Assembly (NCBI GenBank): GCA_001513335.1
Contig: LFTO01000208.1
Coordinates: forward strand, 1-38,223
Direction: 5' to 3'
Origin: Clostridiales bacterium DTU086
GTDB taxonomy: Bacteria; Bacillota; DTU086
Length of the DNA: 38,223 bases
Of this stretch, positions 27,782-37,001 are shown one piece after another. Made by a program: the position numbers and the translations under genes. The first letter of the stretch is position 1; each line of letters opens with the position of its first letter. The notes under the pieces are model-generated. The model ran no database searches, was not told the DNA's origin, and saw only the letters and a program-made list of their open reading frames with translations.

Positions 27782-30428
27782 AAAGTATGTCTACTTGTTT
27801 AGTGAAGGGAAAAAAGAAATGAAGTCATTGCTGGGAGGCAAGGGGGCCAACCTGGCGGAAATGACCCATATTGGACTTCCCGTACCTCAAGGCCTGACAA
27901 TTACTACGGAATGCTGTAACGAATACCTGGCAGCGGGCGAGAGCTTTCCTCCAGGACTTGAAGACCAGCTGAATGAGAAGCTGGCGGCTTTGGAGCAGAT
28001 TACGGGGAAAAAATTCGGGGACAACAACAACCCCCTGCTGGTTTCTGTACGCTCAGGGGCACCGGTTTCCATGCCGGGCATGATGGACACTATTTTGAAC
28101 CTAGGGTTAAATGATGTAAGTGTCCAGGGGCTGGAAGCAGCTACAGGTGATCCGAGGTTTGCCAGGGACTGCTACCGCCGGTTTATCCAAATGTTTGCTG
28201 ATGTTGTTATGAATGTGGAAAGCCTAAACTTTGAAAACGTACTGGAACGCATTAAGAAGGAGAATAACTTGGAGGCCGATCACCAGCTGACTCCTGAAAT
28301 GCTGGATGAAGTTATTTCTGAGTTCAAAGCTATCGTCAGCAGTAAAACAGGTCAGGAATTCCCCCAGGACCCCCATGAGCAGTTAATAATGGCCGTTAAG
28401 GCGGTTTTTAACTCCTGGAATAATGACCGGGCAAAGGTTTACAGGAAGATAAACAATATTCCCGATGACCTGGGGACAGCCGTTAACGTTCAGACTATGG
28501 TATTTGGGAACATGGGCGACGATTCTGGAACAGGTGTTGCTTTTTCCCGCAACCCTTCTAACGGTGAAAACAAGCTTTACGGAGAGTTCCTGATCAATGC
28601 TCAGGGCGAGGACGTGGTTGCCGGTATCAGGACTCCAAGGCCCATTGACGAACTGGCTGAGGTAATGCCGGAAATTTACGATCAGTTCCAAAAGATAAGT
28701 AAACAGCTGGAAAGCCATTACCGTGATATGCAGGATATTGAGTTTACCATTGAAAAAGGTAAGCTGTTTATTTTGCAGACCAGGAGTGGAAAACGTACTG
28801 CCAGTGCCGCTGTTAAGACAGCAGTTGATATGGTAAACGAAGGGCTCATAACCAAGGAAGAGGCTATCATGCGGGTAGAGCCTGAACAGATACAGCATTT
28901 AATGCACAGCCGCATTGACCCAGAAGTTGCCGACACTGCTATTGCCAGGGGACTCCCTGCTTCTCCGGGGGCGGCCCAGGGTGCAGTGATCTTTGATGCG
29001 GATGAAGCGGAAGAAATTGTCAAGCGGGAAGGTGCCAAGGTAATTCTGGTCAGAACCGAAACCACCCCTGACGATATACACGGAATGGTTGCTGCCCAGG
29101 GTATTCTTACCAGCCGGGGCGGTATGACTTCCCATGCTGCGGTGGTAGCCCGGGGTATGGGTAAGCCTGCCGTTGTAGGGTGTGAGGCTATCAGTATTGA
29201 CTACAACAATGAGAAGTTCTACATTGGCAAGAATGAATATTCCAAGGGTGACATTATCTCTATAGACGGCGGAACGGGGAATGTTTTTGCCGGTACCGTT
29301 CCCATGATCGACCCCGAACTGAATACTGATTTTGAGGAACTCCTCAAATGGGCTGATGAAATTGCCAAGGTTAAAGTCCGTGCCAATGCAGATAATCCGA
29401 CTGATGCCAGGAGGGCCAGAGATTTCGGGGCAGTGGGAATCGGCCTTGTCAGGACGGAACATATGTTTATGGAAGGCGGAAGGCTTGCGGCTATGCAGGA
29501 AATGATCCTTGCCGAAGATGAGGAAGGAAGAAGGGCTGCTCTGGCTAAGATACTTCCTTTCCAGAGAGAAGACTTCTACAATATTATGAAGGAAATGGCA
29601 GGGCTTCCCGTTACAATCCGCCTTTTGGATCCTCCACTCCATGAGTTCCTGCCCAATATTGAAGAACTGATAATAGAGGTTACAAAACTGCGTATAACAG
29701 GGGAAAATCCCGAAAAGTTAAAAGAATTGGAGGTAATGCTCCGCAAAGTACGCAGTATTTCAGAACTTAACCCCATGCTTGGCCACAGGGGATGCCGTTT
29801 AGGTCTGCATTATCCAGAGATTTATGAAATGCAGGACAGGGCAATATTTGAAGCTACTGCCCAGCTTGTTAAAGAGGGATATGAAGTCTATCCGGAAATT
29901 GAAATGCCTTTGGTAGTCCACGTTAACGAACAGAGACGTTTGAGGAAACAGGCTTTTGAAGTAGCGGAGCAAGTACGCAAGGAAACCGGGGTTGACTTCC
30001 CCTTCAAAGTGGGTGTAATGCTTGAGGCTCCAAGGGCATGTACAACAGCAGGGGAAATTGCCACAGAAGCGGATTTCTTCTCCTTTGGGACCAATGACCT
30101 GACTCAGACAGGTTTGGGTCTAAGCCGTGACGACGCTCAGGGGAAATTTCTGCAGACTTATGTTGCCGAAGGAATATTTGAACACGACCCCTTTATCGTA
30201 ATCGACAGGGAGATTGTGGGTGAATTAATGGATATTGCCATTAAGCGCGCCCGGGCACTTGATCCCCATTTTGAATTTGGGATTTGCGGTGAGCATGGAG
30301 GGGAGCCTAACTCCATTGAGTTTTGCCATATTGTAGGGCTGGATTATGTGAGTGTTTCACCTTTCCGTGTTCCTATTTCCCGTCTCTGCTGTGGTCGTGC
30401 GGCGGTAATGCACAAAGATGTACGATAA
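27768..30428 (+). CDS. ppdK: Pyruvate, phosphate dikinase
   Basis: GGKGANLAEM, TSRGGMTSHAAVVARGMGKPAVVGC, FGTNDLTQTGLGLSRDD. Confidence 0.98.
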   Translation: MATDKKYVYLFSEGKKEMKSLLGGKGANLAEMTHIGLPVPQGLTITTECCNEYLAAGESFPPGLEDQLNEKLAALEQITGKKFGDNNNPLLVSVRSGAPVSMPGMMDTILNLGLNDVSVQGLEAATGDPRFARDCYRRFIQMFADVVMNVESLNFENVLERIKKENNLEADHQLTPEMLDEVISEFKAIVSSKTGQEFPQDPHEQLIMAVKAVFNSWNNDRAKVYRKINNIPDDLGTAVNVQTMVFGNMGDDSGTGVAFSRNPSNGENKLYGEFLINAQGEDVVAGIRTPRPIDELAEVMPEIYDQFQKISKQLESHYRDMQDIEFTIEKGKLFILQTRSGKRTASAAVKTAVDMVNEGLITKEEAIMRVEPEQIQHLMHSRIDPEVADTAIARGLPASPGAAQGAVIFDADEAEEIVKREGAKVILVRTETTPDDIHGMVAAQGILTSRGGMTSHAAVVARGMGKPAVVGCEAISIDYNNEKFYIGKNEYSKGDIISIDGGTGNVFAGTVPMIDPELNTDFEELLKWADEIAKVKVRANADNPTDARRARDFGAVGIGLVRTEHMFMEGGRLAAMQEMILAEDEEGRRAALAKILPFQREDFYNIMKEMAGLPVTIRLLDPPLHEFLPNIEELIIEVTKLRITGENPEKLKELEVMLRKVRSISELNPMLGHRGCRLGLHYPEIYEMQDRAIFEATAQLVKEGYEVYPEIEMPLVVHVNEQRRLRKQAFEVAEQVRKETGVDFPFKVGVMLEAPRACTTAGEIATEADFFSFGTNDLTQTGLGLSRDDAQGKFLQTYVAEGIFEHDPFIVIDREIVGELMDIAIKRARALDPHFEFGICGEHGGEPNSIEFCHIVGLDYVSVSPFRVPISRLCCGRAAVMHKDVR

Positions 30429-30434
30429 AAATAA

Positions 30435-30479
30435 GCCTTCCTCTGTATTGAGGGAGGCCTTCCTTACGGAAGGGTTTTA
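30435..30479 (+). terminator. Adjacent hairpins terminating ppdK
   Basis: GCCTTCCTC/GAGGGAGGC (one wobble) followed by CCTTCC-TTAC-GGAAGG and GTTTTA. Confidence 0.7.
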
Positions 30480-30490
30480 CTGTAATAAAA

Positions 30491-30528
30491 ATTGTCGAAA
30501 GACAATAGTAGAATAATATGCTATAATG
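30491..30528 (+). promoter_or_regulatory. Putative nfu promoter with palindrome ATTGTC-GAAA-GACAAT over the -35 region and TATAAT at 30523-30528
   Basis: Perfect inverted repeat 30491-30506, includes TGTCGAA (0A-box-like); perfect -10. Confidence 0.5.
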
Positions 30529-30566
30529 AAGAGCAATTCCAGATAATGAAAGGAGAGATTCCGCCC

Positions 30567-30788
30567 ATGCGCGAAAAAGTTGAGGCTGTATTGGCCAAAG
30601 TAAGGCCGATGCTGCAAGCTGATGGCGGTGATGTAGAATTGGTGGACGTTACCGATGACGGTGTCGTAAAGGTAAAACTTACAGGAGCTTGTGGCGGTTG
30701 TCCAATGGCAACCTTAACATTAAAACAGGGTATTGAAGCAGCCCTTAAGGAAGAGATTGAAGAAGTAACAGAGGTAGTTCAAGTTTAG
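30567..30788 (+). CDS. nfu: NifU-like Fe-S cluster scaffold protein (Nfu domain)
   Basis: VRPMLQADGGDVELVDV, LTGACGGCPMATLTLKQGIE. Confidence 0.94.
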   Translation: MREKVEAVLAKVRPMLQADGGDVELVDVTDDGVVKVKLTGACGGCPMATLTLKQGIEAALKEEIEEVTEVVQV

Positions 30789-30793
30789 TGATA

Positions 30794-30815
30794 AAAGCCC
30801 GTATCTACGGGCTTT
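30794..30815 (+). terminator. Hairpin AAAGCCCGT-ATCT-ACGGGCTTT after nfu
   Basis: 9-bp perfect stem; only a short T-run, so possibly partial terminator or processing site. Confidence 0.6.
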
Positions 30816-30841
30816 CACTTTACCAAGGGGGTGTATATGAA

Positions 30842-31438
30842 ATGCTTTTTGTCGCAGTAAACGGGAGTCCCCACAAAGATGGCAATACTATGGCACTGCT
30901 GCGTGAGGGACTGCTTGTTGCCAGGAAATTGGGGCATGAAACCAAATTGATCCATGCGGCTGAGGCCCTTCAGGGGGTTAAGGATCCCTTCTGCACTGAA
31001 TGTGTCCGGGTATGTGAATGCCAGTGTAGTCAGGGCAATTCCCTTGGTCATGCTCTCGACATACTGCGCCAGGCTGACGGCATACTCATTGGGACTCCCG
31101 TCTACTTCGGTACGGTATCGGGACAGTTAAAGGCTTTTTGGGATAAGACACGGAATTTGAGAAAGAACAAAGATTTACTCAATACTGTAGGGGGAGTAGT
31201 GACTGTTGGCGCAGCACGTTTTGGCGGGCAGGAAATGGCCCTTCAGGCTGTTATTCACATGATGCTGGTACAGGGGATGACAGTTGTTGGAGACGGACAG
31301 AGTGATTTTGATTGCGGGCATTTTGGTGCCTCTGCCCAGAAACCCTCAGCAGAAGATGAGTTTGCCCTAAGAAGGGCAAGGATTACGATGGAGAGAATAA
31401 TCGAAGTTGCTGAAGCAACAAAACCCCTGCGAAAGTAG
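30842..31438 (+). CDS. Flavodoxin-like NAD(P)H-dependent FMN reductase family protein
   Basis: [39 protein letters not shown]; Cys-rich [18 protein letters not shown] insert. Confidence 0.85.
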   Translation: MLFVAVNGSPHKDGNTMALLREGLLVARKLGHETKLIHAAEALQGVKDPFCTECVRVCECQCSQGNSLGHALDILRQADGILIGTPVYFGTVSGQLKAFWDKTRNLRKNKDLLNTVGGVVTVGAARFGGQEMALQAVIHMMLVQGMTVVGDGQSDFDCGHFGASAQKPSAEDEFALRRARITMERIIEVAEATKPLRK

Positions 31439-31448
31439 GCGAAAAGCC

Positions 31449-32438
31449 ATGGAGGGTACCATCCGGGAAAAGTTTGAGGAAAGAGAAAAAAGGATACTCT
31501 CACCTCTGGCTGCAGCCAGTGCCTGTTCCCGCGGGCGGCTGAAGTATGAGCCCAAATGTGATTTGCGAACTGAATTCCAGAGAGACAGGGACAGAATCCT
31601 TCATTCAAAATCATTTCGCAGGCTGAAGCACAAAACCCAGGTATTTATTGCACCTGAGGGAGACCATTTTCGTACCCGTTTAACCCATACCCTTGAAGTT
31701 GCCCAAATTGCACGTACTATAGCAAGAGCGTTAAATTTGAATGAGGACCTGACGGAAGCCATAGGCCTTGGGCATGACTTGGGACATACACCTTTTGGTC
31801 ATGCAGGGGAAGAGGTATTAAACGTTATTGTGCCGGAGGGGTTTCGCCATAATGAGCAGAGCCTCCGAGTTGTGGACTTTCTAGAACAGGGGAAAGGCTT
31901 AAACCTAACCCAGGAAGTTCGGGACGGCATCCTTTGTCATACCGGCGAACAGGAACCCTTTACCCTCGAGGGGCAGATAGTACGAATTGCAGACCGTATA
32001 GCATACATTAATCATGATATTGACGATGCTATCCGGGGCGGGGTTTTAACTAACAGCGACCTGCCCAAGGAATGTATCTGGATTTTGGGTGCCGATCACC
32101 GCAGTCGCATAAATACTATGGTTGTTGATGTGGTAAAGACAAGCATGGGGCAGGAGAAAATTAGAATGAGTGAGACTGTTTGGGAAGCTACCAAACAGCT
32201 TAGGGTTTTTCTTTTTGAAAACGTTTACGTTGGTTCCCTGGCCAAGGCCGAGGAAGAAAAGGCCAAACACATTATTGAGGAATTGTATACATATTACATG
32301 GACAATCCTGATGCCCTGCCTGCTAGCCCGAACAGCAGTCTAAGCAGGACGGTATGTGATTATATCGCCGGCATGACTGACAGGTTTGCTATCAAGCAGT
32401 TCCGGCGGCTTTTTGTGCCGAGGGGGTTTGAGATTTAG
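31449..32438 (+). CDS. dgt: Deoxyguanosinetriphosphate triphosphohydrolase-like protein
   Basis: [40 protein letters not shown] motif. Confidence 0.93.
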   Translation: MEGTIREKFEEREKRILSPLAAASACSRGRLKYEPKCDLRTEFQRDRDRILHSKSFRRLKHKTQVFIAPEGDHFRTRLTHTLEVAQIARTIARALNLNEDLTEAIGLGHDLGHTPFGHAGEEVLNVIVPEGFRHNEQSLRVVDFLEQGKGLNLTQEVRDGILCHTGEQEPFTLEGQIVRIADRIAYINHDIDDAIRGGVLTNSDLPKECIWILGADHRSRINTMVVDVVKTSMGQEKIRMSETVWEATKQLRVFLFENVYVGSLAKAEEEKAKHIIEELYTYYMDNPDALPASPNSSLSRTVCDYIAGMTDRFAIKQFRRLFVPRGFEI

Positions 32439-32470
32439 TGCAGGAAGAGCCCGAATCGTTTTTAAAAAAT

Positions 32471-32555
32471 GAGAGAGGCAACAAACACTTTCTTCGCGGT
32501 CAAGCTATCTTGGAAGTTGACTAACATCCAAGCAGAAGAGTTGTTGTCCTCTCTC
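32471..32555. other. Long imperfect hairpin (GAGAGAGG-c-AACAA ... TTGTT-gt-CCTCTCTC) with nested CTTGGA/TCCAAG stem
   Basis: Inverted repeat arms directly visible; T6 follows on the minus strand (ATTTTTT). Confidence 0.6.
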
Positions 32556-32780
32556 GCTACTTATTATTACCGGGATAAAAAATTAATATTCATTAAGATT
32601 TCAATTTTTTTATGAAATTATCAGTCTAGCCAGGAGTTTTCCACTGCGCTCATTATTTTCCCGCGGGGTGGAAATGCTCAATATGGACGGAACGTAGTTG
32701 TCGAAAGGTTTGTTTGGAAAGCACGTATGTAATTTCCTCTACGGACATGCCCATACGCCGTTATTCCTTTTTAATCGGAA

Positions 32781-32818
32781 AAAATGTGAGAGCGCTTGGA
32801 CAAGCGCTCTCACATTTT
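32781..32818. terminator. Perfect 38-nt palindrome AAAATGTGAGAGCGCTTG-GA-CAAGCGCTCTCACATTTT, likely bidirectional terminator or operator
   Basis: 18-nt perfect arms separated by 2 nt, A-tract/T-tract flanks. Confidence 0.85.
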
Positions 32819-32915
32819 AAAGGGAGGTTCAAGAAGAATGAAGAGTGGTTCTATAAGTGAGTATAGCATATAAGTATTACAAAATCATGCGGAAAGTATT
32901 ACCTAGCTTTCCTTC

Positions 32916-33038
32916 TCATGACTTCTGTTTTTTCTTGATCAAGGGCTGGATTAAGGGCAGTACTAAACCCCGCCAAAGAACAATAAGAGTCGCTGCAGCG
33001 ATAATCACAAAAAGAATAATTGCTACTGTTCTAATCAT
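32916..33038 (-). CDS. Small single-TM protein, 40 aa
   Basis: Reverse-strand MIRTVAIILFVIIAAATLIVLWRGLVLPLIQPLIKKKQKS* preceded by GGAGG; hydrophobic helix then basic tail. Confidence 0.5.
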   Translation of the reverse strand: MIRTVAIILFVIIAAATLIVLWRGLVLPLIQPLIKKKQKS

Positions 33039-33204
33039 GTTAAATTCAACCTCCGTAGATATATTCTTTCGCGGAATGCAAAAAAATATGCGTCAATAAT
33101 AAACTTATCTAAAACAAGGAATAAAAGGTCATTTAACGAATATCTTTTACACTCCCTTTTGGATAAACCGGGAAAAAACAGTGTTTTTTGGAGGGGGCGG
33201 GTTA

Positions 33205-33648
33205 ATGCGGATCATTATTGACGGAGATTCCTGCCCTGTAATTGAGGAGACCTTTGAAGCGGGAAGGAGTACAGGTGTTGAAGTCATTATGTTTTGCACG
33301 TATGCTCACTTTTCTCCTGAACGCAGGAAGAACACAGTGCTTGTAGACAGCGAATACCAGAGCGTGGATATGGCTATTGCTAACGAGCTCCGCCCGGAAG
33401 ATGTCCTTGTAGCTGATGATATTGGCCTTGCGGCTATTGCCCTTGGCAAAGGAGCCCGGGTTGTATCCAGCAGGGGGAGAATATTTGATAATGATAACAT
33501 CGACCGGGCTCTGTTCCAAAGGTTTTTAAGTCGAAAAGCCAGAAAAGCAGGGAGGCGTACGAAAGGCCCTTCGAAAATTCTTTCTGCCGACAGGAAGCGC
33601 TTCCAAATGGCCTTATATACTTTGATAAATAAAGATAAAAGGAAATAG
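33205..33648 (+). CDS. yqxD: YaiI/YqxD family protein (UPF0178/DUF188)
   Basis: MRIIIDGDSCPV, DMAIANELRPEDVLVADDIGLAAIALGKGARVVSSRG; upstream of dnaG. Confidence 0.95.
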   Translation: MRIIIDGDSCPVIEETFEAGRSTGVEVIMFCTYAHFSPERRKNTVLVDSEYQSVDMAIANELRPEDVLVADDIGLAAIALGKGARVVSSRGRIFDNDNIDRALFQRFLSRKARKAGRRTKGPSKILSADRKRFQMALYTLINKDKRK

Positions 33649-33671
33649 AGTGTATCTTAGGGGGCGATTTA

Positions 33672-35522
33672 GTGAGCTACTCTATTCCCGAAAACTTAAT
33701 TGAGGAGATTCGAGATGCGTCTGATATCGTAGATGTTATTTCCGAGTTTGTATCACTGCGCAAAAGAGGAAAAAACTACGTTGGTTTGTGCCCTTTTCAT
33801 TCGGAAAAGACGCCCTCCTTTACCGTAAGCTCGGAAAATCAAATGTTTTATTGTTTTGGGTGTGGAACGGGAGGAAACGTATATACCTTTTTAATGAAAT
33901 ATCACGGGTATGGTTTTGTCGATGCTGTAAAAACTTTGGCCGAAAGGGCAGGAATTTTACTTCCTGCGGAGAAAGATATTAGTCCGGCTGACAGGGAGAA
34001 ACTTAATCTACGCAAACGTTTATTTGCCGTTAACGACCTGGCATGCAGTTATTTTGGTTTTTCTCTCAAACAGCCTGCCGGTTCTGAAGCCAGAAAATAC
34101 CTGGAACATAGAGGAATCAGCATGTCTTCGGTAGACAATTTTAAGTTGGGCTGGGCTGATTCCCAGAAAGACAGCTTATGCAGTTTTTTGCAAAAACGGG
34201 GGTTTTCCAAAAAAGAGATTACACTTGCCGGCCTTGGGCAGACATGCCAAAATGGGAATTTAATCGATTGTTTTCGTTCACGTTTAATGTTTCCCATCAG
34301 TGATTATAAGGGACGTGTTATCGGTTTTGGTGGCAGGGTATTGGGACAGGGGGAACCAAAGTATTTGAATACCGGCGAGACGGAACTCTTTCGAAAAAGC
34401 AATGTGCTCTATGGTCTTCACACTGCCATTCCTGCCATCAGGAGCAGCGGTTTTGCTGTTATAGTTGAAGGATATACGGATGTTATTTCGGCTCACCAAT
34501 CGGGAGTATGCAGTGTTATTGCTTCCCTTGGGACTGCTCTTACCCGCGAGCAGGCTAAGCTTTTAAGGCGTTATACGGAAAAGGTAATTATAGCCTACGA
34601 TTCCGATACAGCCGGTGCGGCTGCTACACTGAGGGGTATGGACATTTTGTCTCAATCCAGGTTTGAAGTGCGCATAGCCCTTGTGCCTTCCGGGCAGGAT
34701 CCCGATAATTTTATTAAATCGAAGGGCGGAGATGCTTTTCTTGAACTGGTAAAAGGGAAATCCTTGTCTCTTGTAGAATATAAACTGGAGCAAGCATGTA
34801 AAAAATTTGATTTAACAAGTGTTTCCGGTAGATTATCCGCAGTAAATGAAGTTATTCCAACTCTTGTCCGGTTGGAAAATGAGGTAGAGAGAGTCGAATA
34901 TATAAAGATGGTTTCCAGAAGGCTGTCTCTCTCCTACGATGCTGTTTTTGAAGAAGTTGCTAAATATGCCCGTAAATTGCAAAAAAATGGTTCTAAAGGG
35001 GATAAAATAGAAAAAAATAGATATACTAGAGGAAGGGTTTTTTCGCCAGCCGTACCCCCATTTCAGGGGCCGGAGCATACCCTGGTATGGGCTGTAGTTT
35101 GCAATCCGGGTATTTTAATAAGGATCGAGAATGAAATCGGATTGGACAATTTTAGTGAACCCTACCTAAGGGAGCTTCTTTATATTATCAAGGACAGGTT
35201 GGAGGATGAAAAAGACATAGAACCGATTTCTCTGATTGAATGTGTTTCTCTGGAAGATACGAAAAGATTTATTTCACATATGAGCCTGAAAGAATCCATA
35301 CTATCCGGCGATTCGCCCGGGGCCTTGGAAAAAAATATCCTGAGTGCAAAAAAGCGGATCCTGGAGCGAAAAATTAATACAAAACAAGAACAGCTCTTTC
35401 AGGCACAAAAGAGCGGGGATCTGGGTCTTCAGAGAAAATATTTACAGGATATTGATGAGCTTTGCAGGTTGAAAGACAACATTCATAATACTGGGAATAA
35501 GCCTTTCGAAAGGGGGGAATAA
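33672..35522 (+). CDS. dnaG: DNA primase DnaG
   Basis: [30 protein letters not shown] zinc finger, [20 protein letters not shown]. Confidence 0.98.
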   Translation: MSYSIPENLIEEIRDASDIVDVISEFVSLRKRGKNYVGLCPFHSEKTPSFTVSSENQMFYCFGCGTGGNVYTFLMKYHGYGFVDAVKTLAERAGILLPAEKDISPADREKLNLRKRLFAVNDLACSYFGFSLKQPAGSEARKYLEHRGISMSSVDNFKLGWADSQKDSLCSFLQKRGFSKKEITLAGLGQTCQNGNLIDCFRSRLMFPISDYKGRVIGFGGRVLGQGEPKYLNTGETELFRKSNVLYGLHTAIPAIRSSGFAVIVEGYTDVISAHQSGVCSVIASLGTALTREQAKLLRRYTEKVIIAYDSDTAGAAATLRGMDILSQSRFEVRIALVPSGQDPDNFIKSKGGDAFLELVKGKSLSLVEYKLEQACKKFDLTSVSGRLSAVNEVIPTLVRLENEVERVEYIKMVSRRLSLSYDAVFEEVAKYARKLQKNGSKGDKIEKNRYTRGRVFSPAVPPFQGPEHTLVWAVVCNPGILIRIENEIGLDNFSEPYLRELLYIIKDRLEDEKDIEPISLIECVSLEDTKRFISHMSLKESILSGDSPGALEKNILSAKKRILERKINTKQEQLFQAQKSGDLGLQRKYLQDIDELCRLKDNIHNTGNKPFERGE

Positions 35523-35524
35523 GA

Positions 35525-36595
35525 GTGCAAGAACCCCAAGAAAAAGAAGAACATATAAAGGAACTTATTAAAAAAGGAAAAAAGCAGGGGAACCTTACTT
35601 ATCAAGAGATAATGGATGCCTTACAAGGAACAGAAATGAGCCCTGAGCAAATAGATGAAATTTATGAACAGTTGGGGAATATGGGTATCGAAGTCCTTGC
35701 TGAGCCAGATGATGAAGAGGATGATGAAGAAGACGGTGCTCTTGATCTTTCTGTTCCTGAAGGAGTAGGTATAGACGACCCTGTTAGGATGTATTTAAAA
35801 GAAATTGGTCGTGTACCGCTGCTCACTGCGGAGGAAGAGGTTGAACTGGCCAAAAGAATGGAGCAGGGGGATGAGGAAGCCAAAAGGCGACTTGCAGAGG
35901 CAAACCTCCGGCTCGTTGTAAGTATTGCCAAAAGATATGTAGGCAGGGGAATGCTGTTTTTGGATTTGATACAGGAAGGTAATTTAGGCTTAATAAAAGC
36001 AGTTGAAAAATTTGATTTTCGCAAAGGGTTTAAGTTTAGTACCTATGCTACCTGGTGGATTCGCCAGGCAATAACGAGAGCTATTGCCGACCAGGCCAGA
36101 ACCATACGTATCCCGGTGCATATGGTTGAAACTATCAACAAGCTGATACGCGTCTCTAGGCAGCTGCTGCAGGAATACGGGAGAGAGCCCACTCCTGAAG
36201 AGATTGCTGCTAAAATGGATATATCTGAGGAACGTGTCCGTGAAATTATGAAGATTGCCCAGGAACCCGTTTCTCTTGAAACACCGATAGGCGAAGAAGA
36301 AGACAGCCATTTGGGAGATTTTATAGAAGATGAAGATGCACTCGCTCCGGCGGAAGCCGCTTCCTTTATGCTTCTTAAAGAGCAGTTGGAAGGCGTATTA
36401 GACTCCCTTACTCCTCGTGAGGAAAAAGTCCTCAGGCTCCGTTTCGGCTTGGATGACGGAAGATCCAGGACCTTGGAAGAGGTAGGTCGGGAGTTCGGAG
36501 TTACCAGGGAAAGAATTCGTCAGATCGAGGCTAAAGCCTTGCGCAAGCTGCGTCATCCCAGTAGGAGTAAAAAGTTAAAAGACTATCTGGAATAG
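35525..36595 (+). CDS. rpoD: RNA polymerase primary sigma factor RpoD/SigA
   Basis: [91 protein letters not shown]. Confidence 0.99.
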   Translation: MQEPQEKEEHIKELIKKGKKQGNLTYQEIMDALQGTEMSPEQIDEIYEQLGNMGIEVLAEPDDEEDDEEDGALDLSVPEGVGIDDPVRMYLKEIGRVPLLTAEEEVELAKRMEQGDEEAKRRLAEANLRLVVSIAKRYVGRGMLFLDLIQEGNLGLIKAVEKFDFRKGFKFSTYATWWIRQAITRAIADQARTIRIPVHMVETINKLIRVSRQLLQEYGREPTPEEIAAKMDISEERVREIMKIAQEPVSLETPIGEEEDSHLGDFIEDEDALAPAEAASFMLLKEQLEGVLDSLTPREEKVLRLRFGLDDGRSRTLEEVGREFGVTRERIRQIEAKALRKLRHPSRSKKLKDYLE

Positions 36596-36620
36596 CGGCT
36601 ATAATTAGTAAATTATACTC

Positions 36621-36649
36621 TTGACTGGGAGCGCATTTTGTCATATAAT
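36621..36649 (+). promoter_or_regulatory. tRNA operon promoter (TTGACT-N17-TATAAT)
   Basis: Near-consensus -35, perfect -10, 17-bp spacer just upstream of tRNA-Asn. Confidence 0.85.
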
Positions 36650-36667
36650 AAGTCTTGCGCTTGACGT

Positions 36668-36742
36668 TCCTCGGTAGCTCAACGGTAGAGCATCCGGCTG
36701 TTAACCGGAGGGTTGCAGGTTCGAATCCCGCCCGGGGAGCCA
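36668..36742 (+). tRNA. tRNA-Asn (GTT)
   Basis: Cloverleaf: acceptor TCCTCGG/CCGGGGA, anticodon loop CTGTTAA, TTCGAAT, encoded CCA. Confidence 0.96.
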
Positions 36743-36770
36743 ATTGAGAAAATAATATTAGTTTTAATAA

Positions 36771-36790
36771 ACGCCGCATAAATGCGGCGT
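36771..36790 (+). other. Perfect 9-bp hairpin ACGCCGCAT-AA-ATGCGGCGT between tRNA-Asn and tRNA(CAT)
   Basis: Inverted repeat ends 4 nt before the next tRNA. Confidence 0.75.
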
Positions 36791-36794
36791 TCTT

Positions 36795-36869
36795 GGGCCT
36801 ATAGCTCAGCGGTAGAGCAACCGGCTCATAACCGGTCGGTCCCTGGTTCGATCCCAGGTGGGCCCACCA
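36795..36869 (+). tRNA. tRNA with CAT anticodon (elongator Met or Ile2; not resolvable by eye)
   Basis: Acceptor GGGCCTA/TGGGCCC, anticodon loop CTCATAA, encoded CCA. Confidence 0.94.
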
Positions 36870-36894
36870 AGTTATTCAATTATATATATTGTTT

Positions 36895-36970
36895 GGGCGG
36901 TTAGCTCAGCTGGGAGAGCACCTGCCTTACAAGCAGGGGGTCACAAGTTCGAGCCTTGTACCGCCCACCA
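36895..36970 (+). tRNA. tRNA-Val (TAC)
   Basis: Acceptor GGGCGGT/ACCGCCC, anticodon loop CTTACAA, encoded CCA. Confidence 0.96.
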
Positions 36971-36971
36971 G

Positions 36972-37001
36972 AAAACTCCGGTAATATTCCGGAGTTTTTT
37001 T
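36972..37001 (+). terminator. Rho-independent terminator of tRNA operon
   Basis: AACTCCGG-taatatt-CCGGAGTT followed by T-run. Confidence 0.92.

Noticed and set aside
28899-29642. 247-aa minus-strand ORF in ppdK
   Set aside because: Entirely antisense to the well-conserved ppdK; no SD, no recognisable family.
32438-32524. 28-aa plus-strand [31 protein letters not shown] overlapping the dgt stop
   Set aside because: No SD assigned, overlaps the inverted-repeat element; too short to support.
32857-33099. 80-aa plus-strand ORF between dgt and yqxD
   Set aside because: No SD; composition better explained as the antisense of the 40-aa minus-strand TM ORF.
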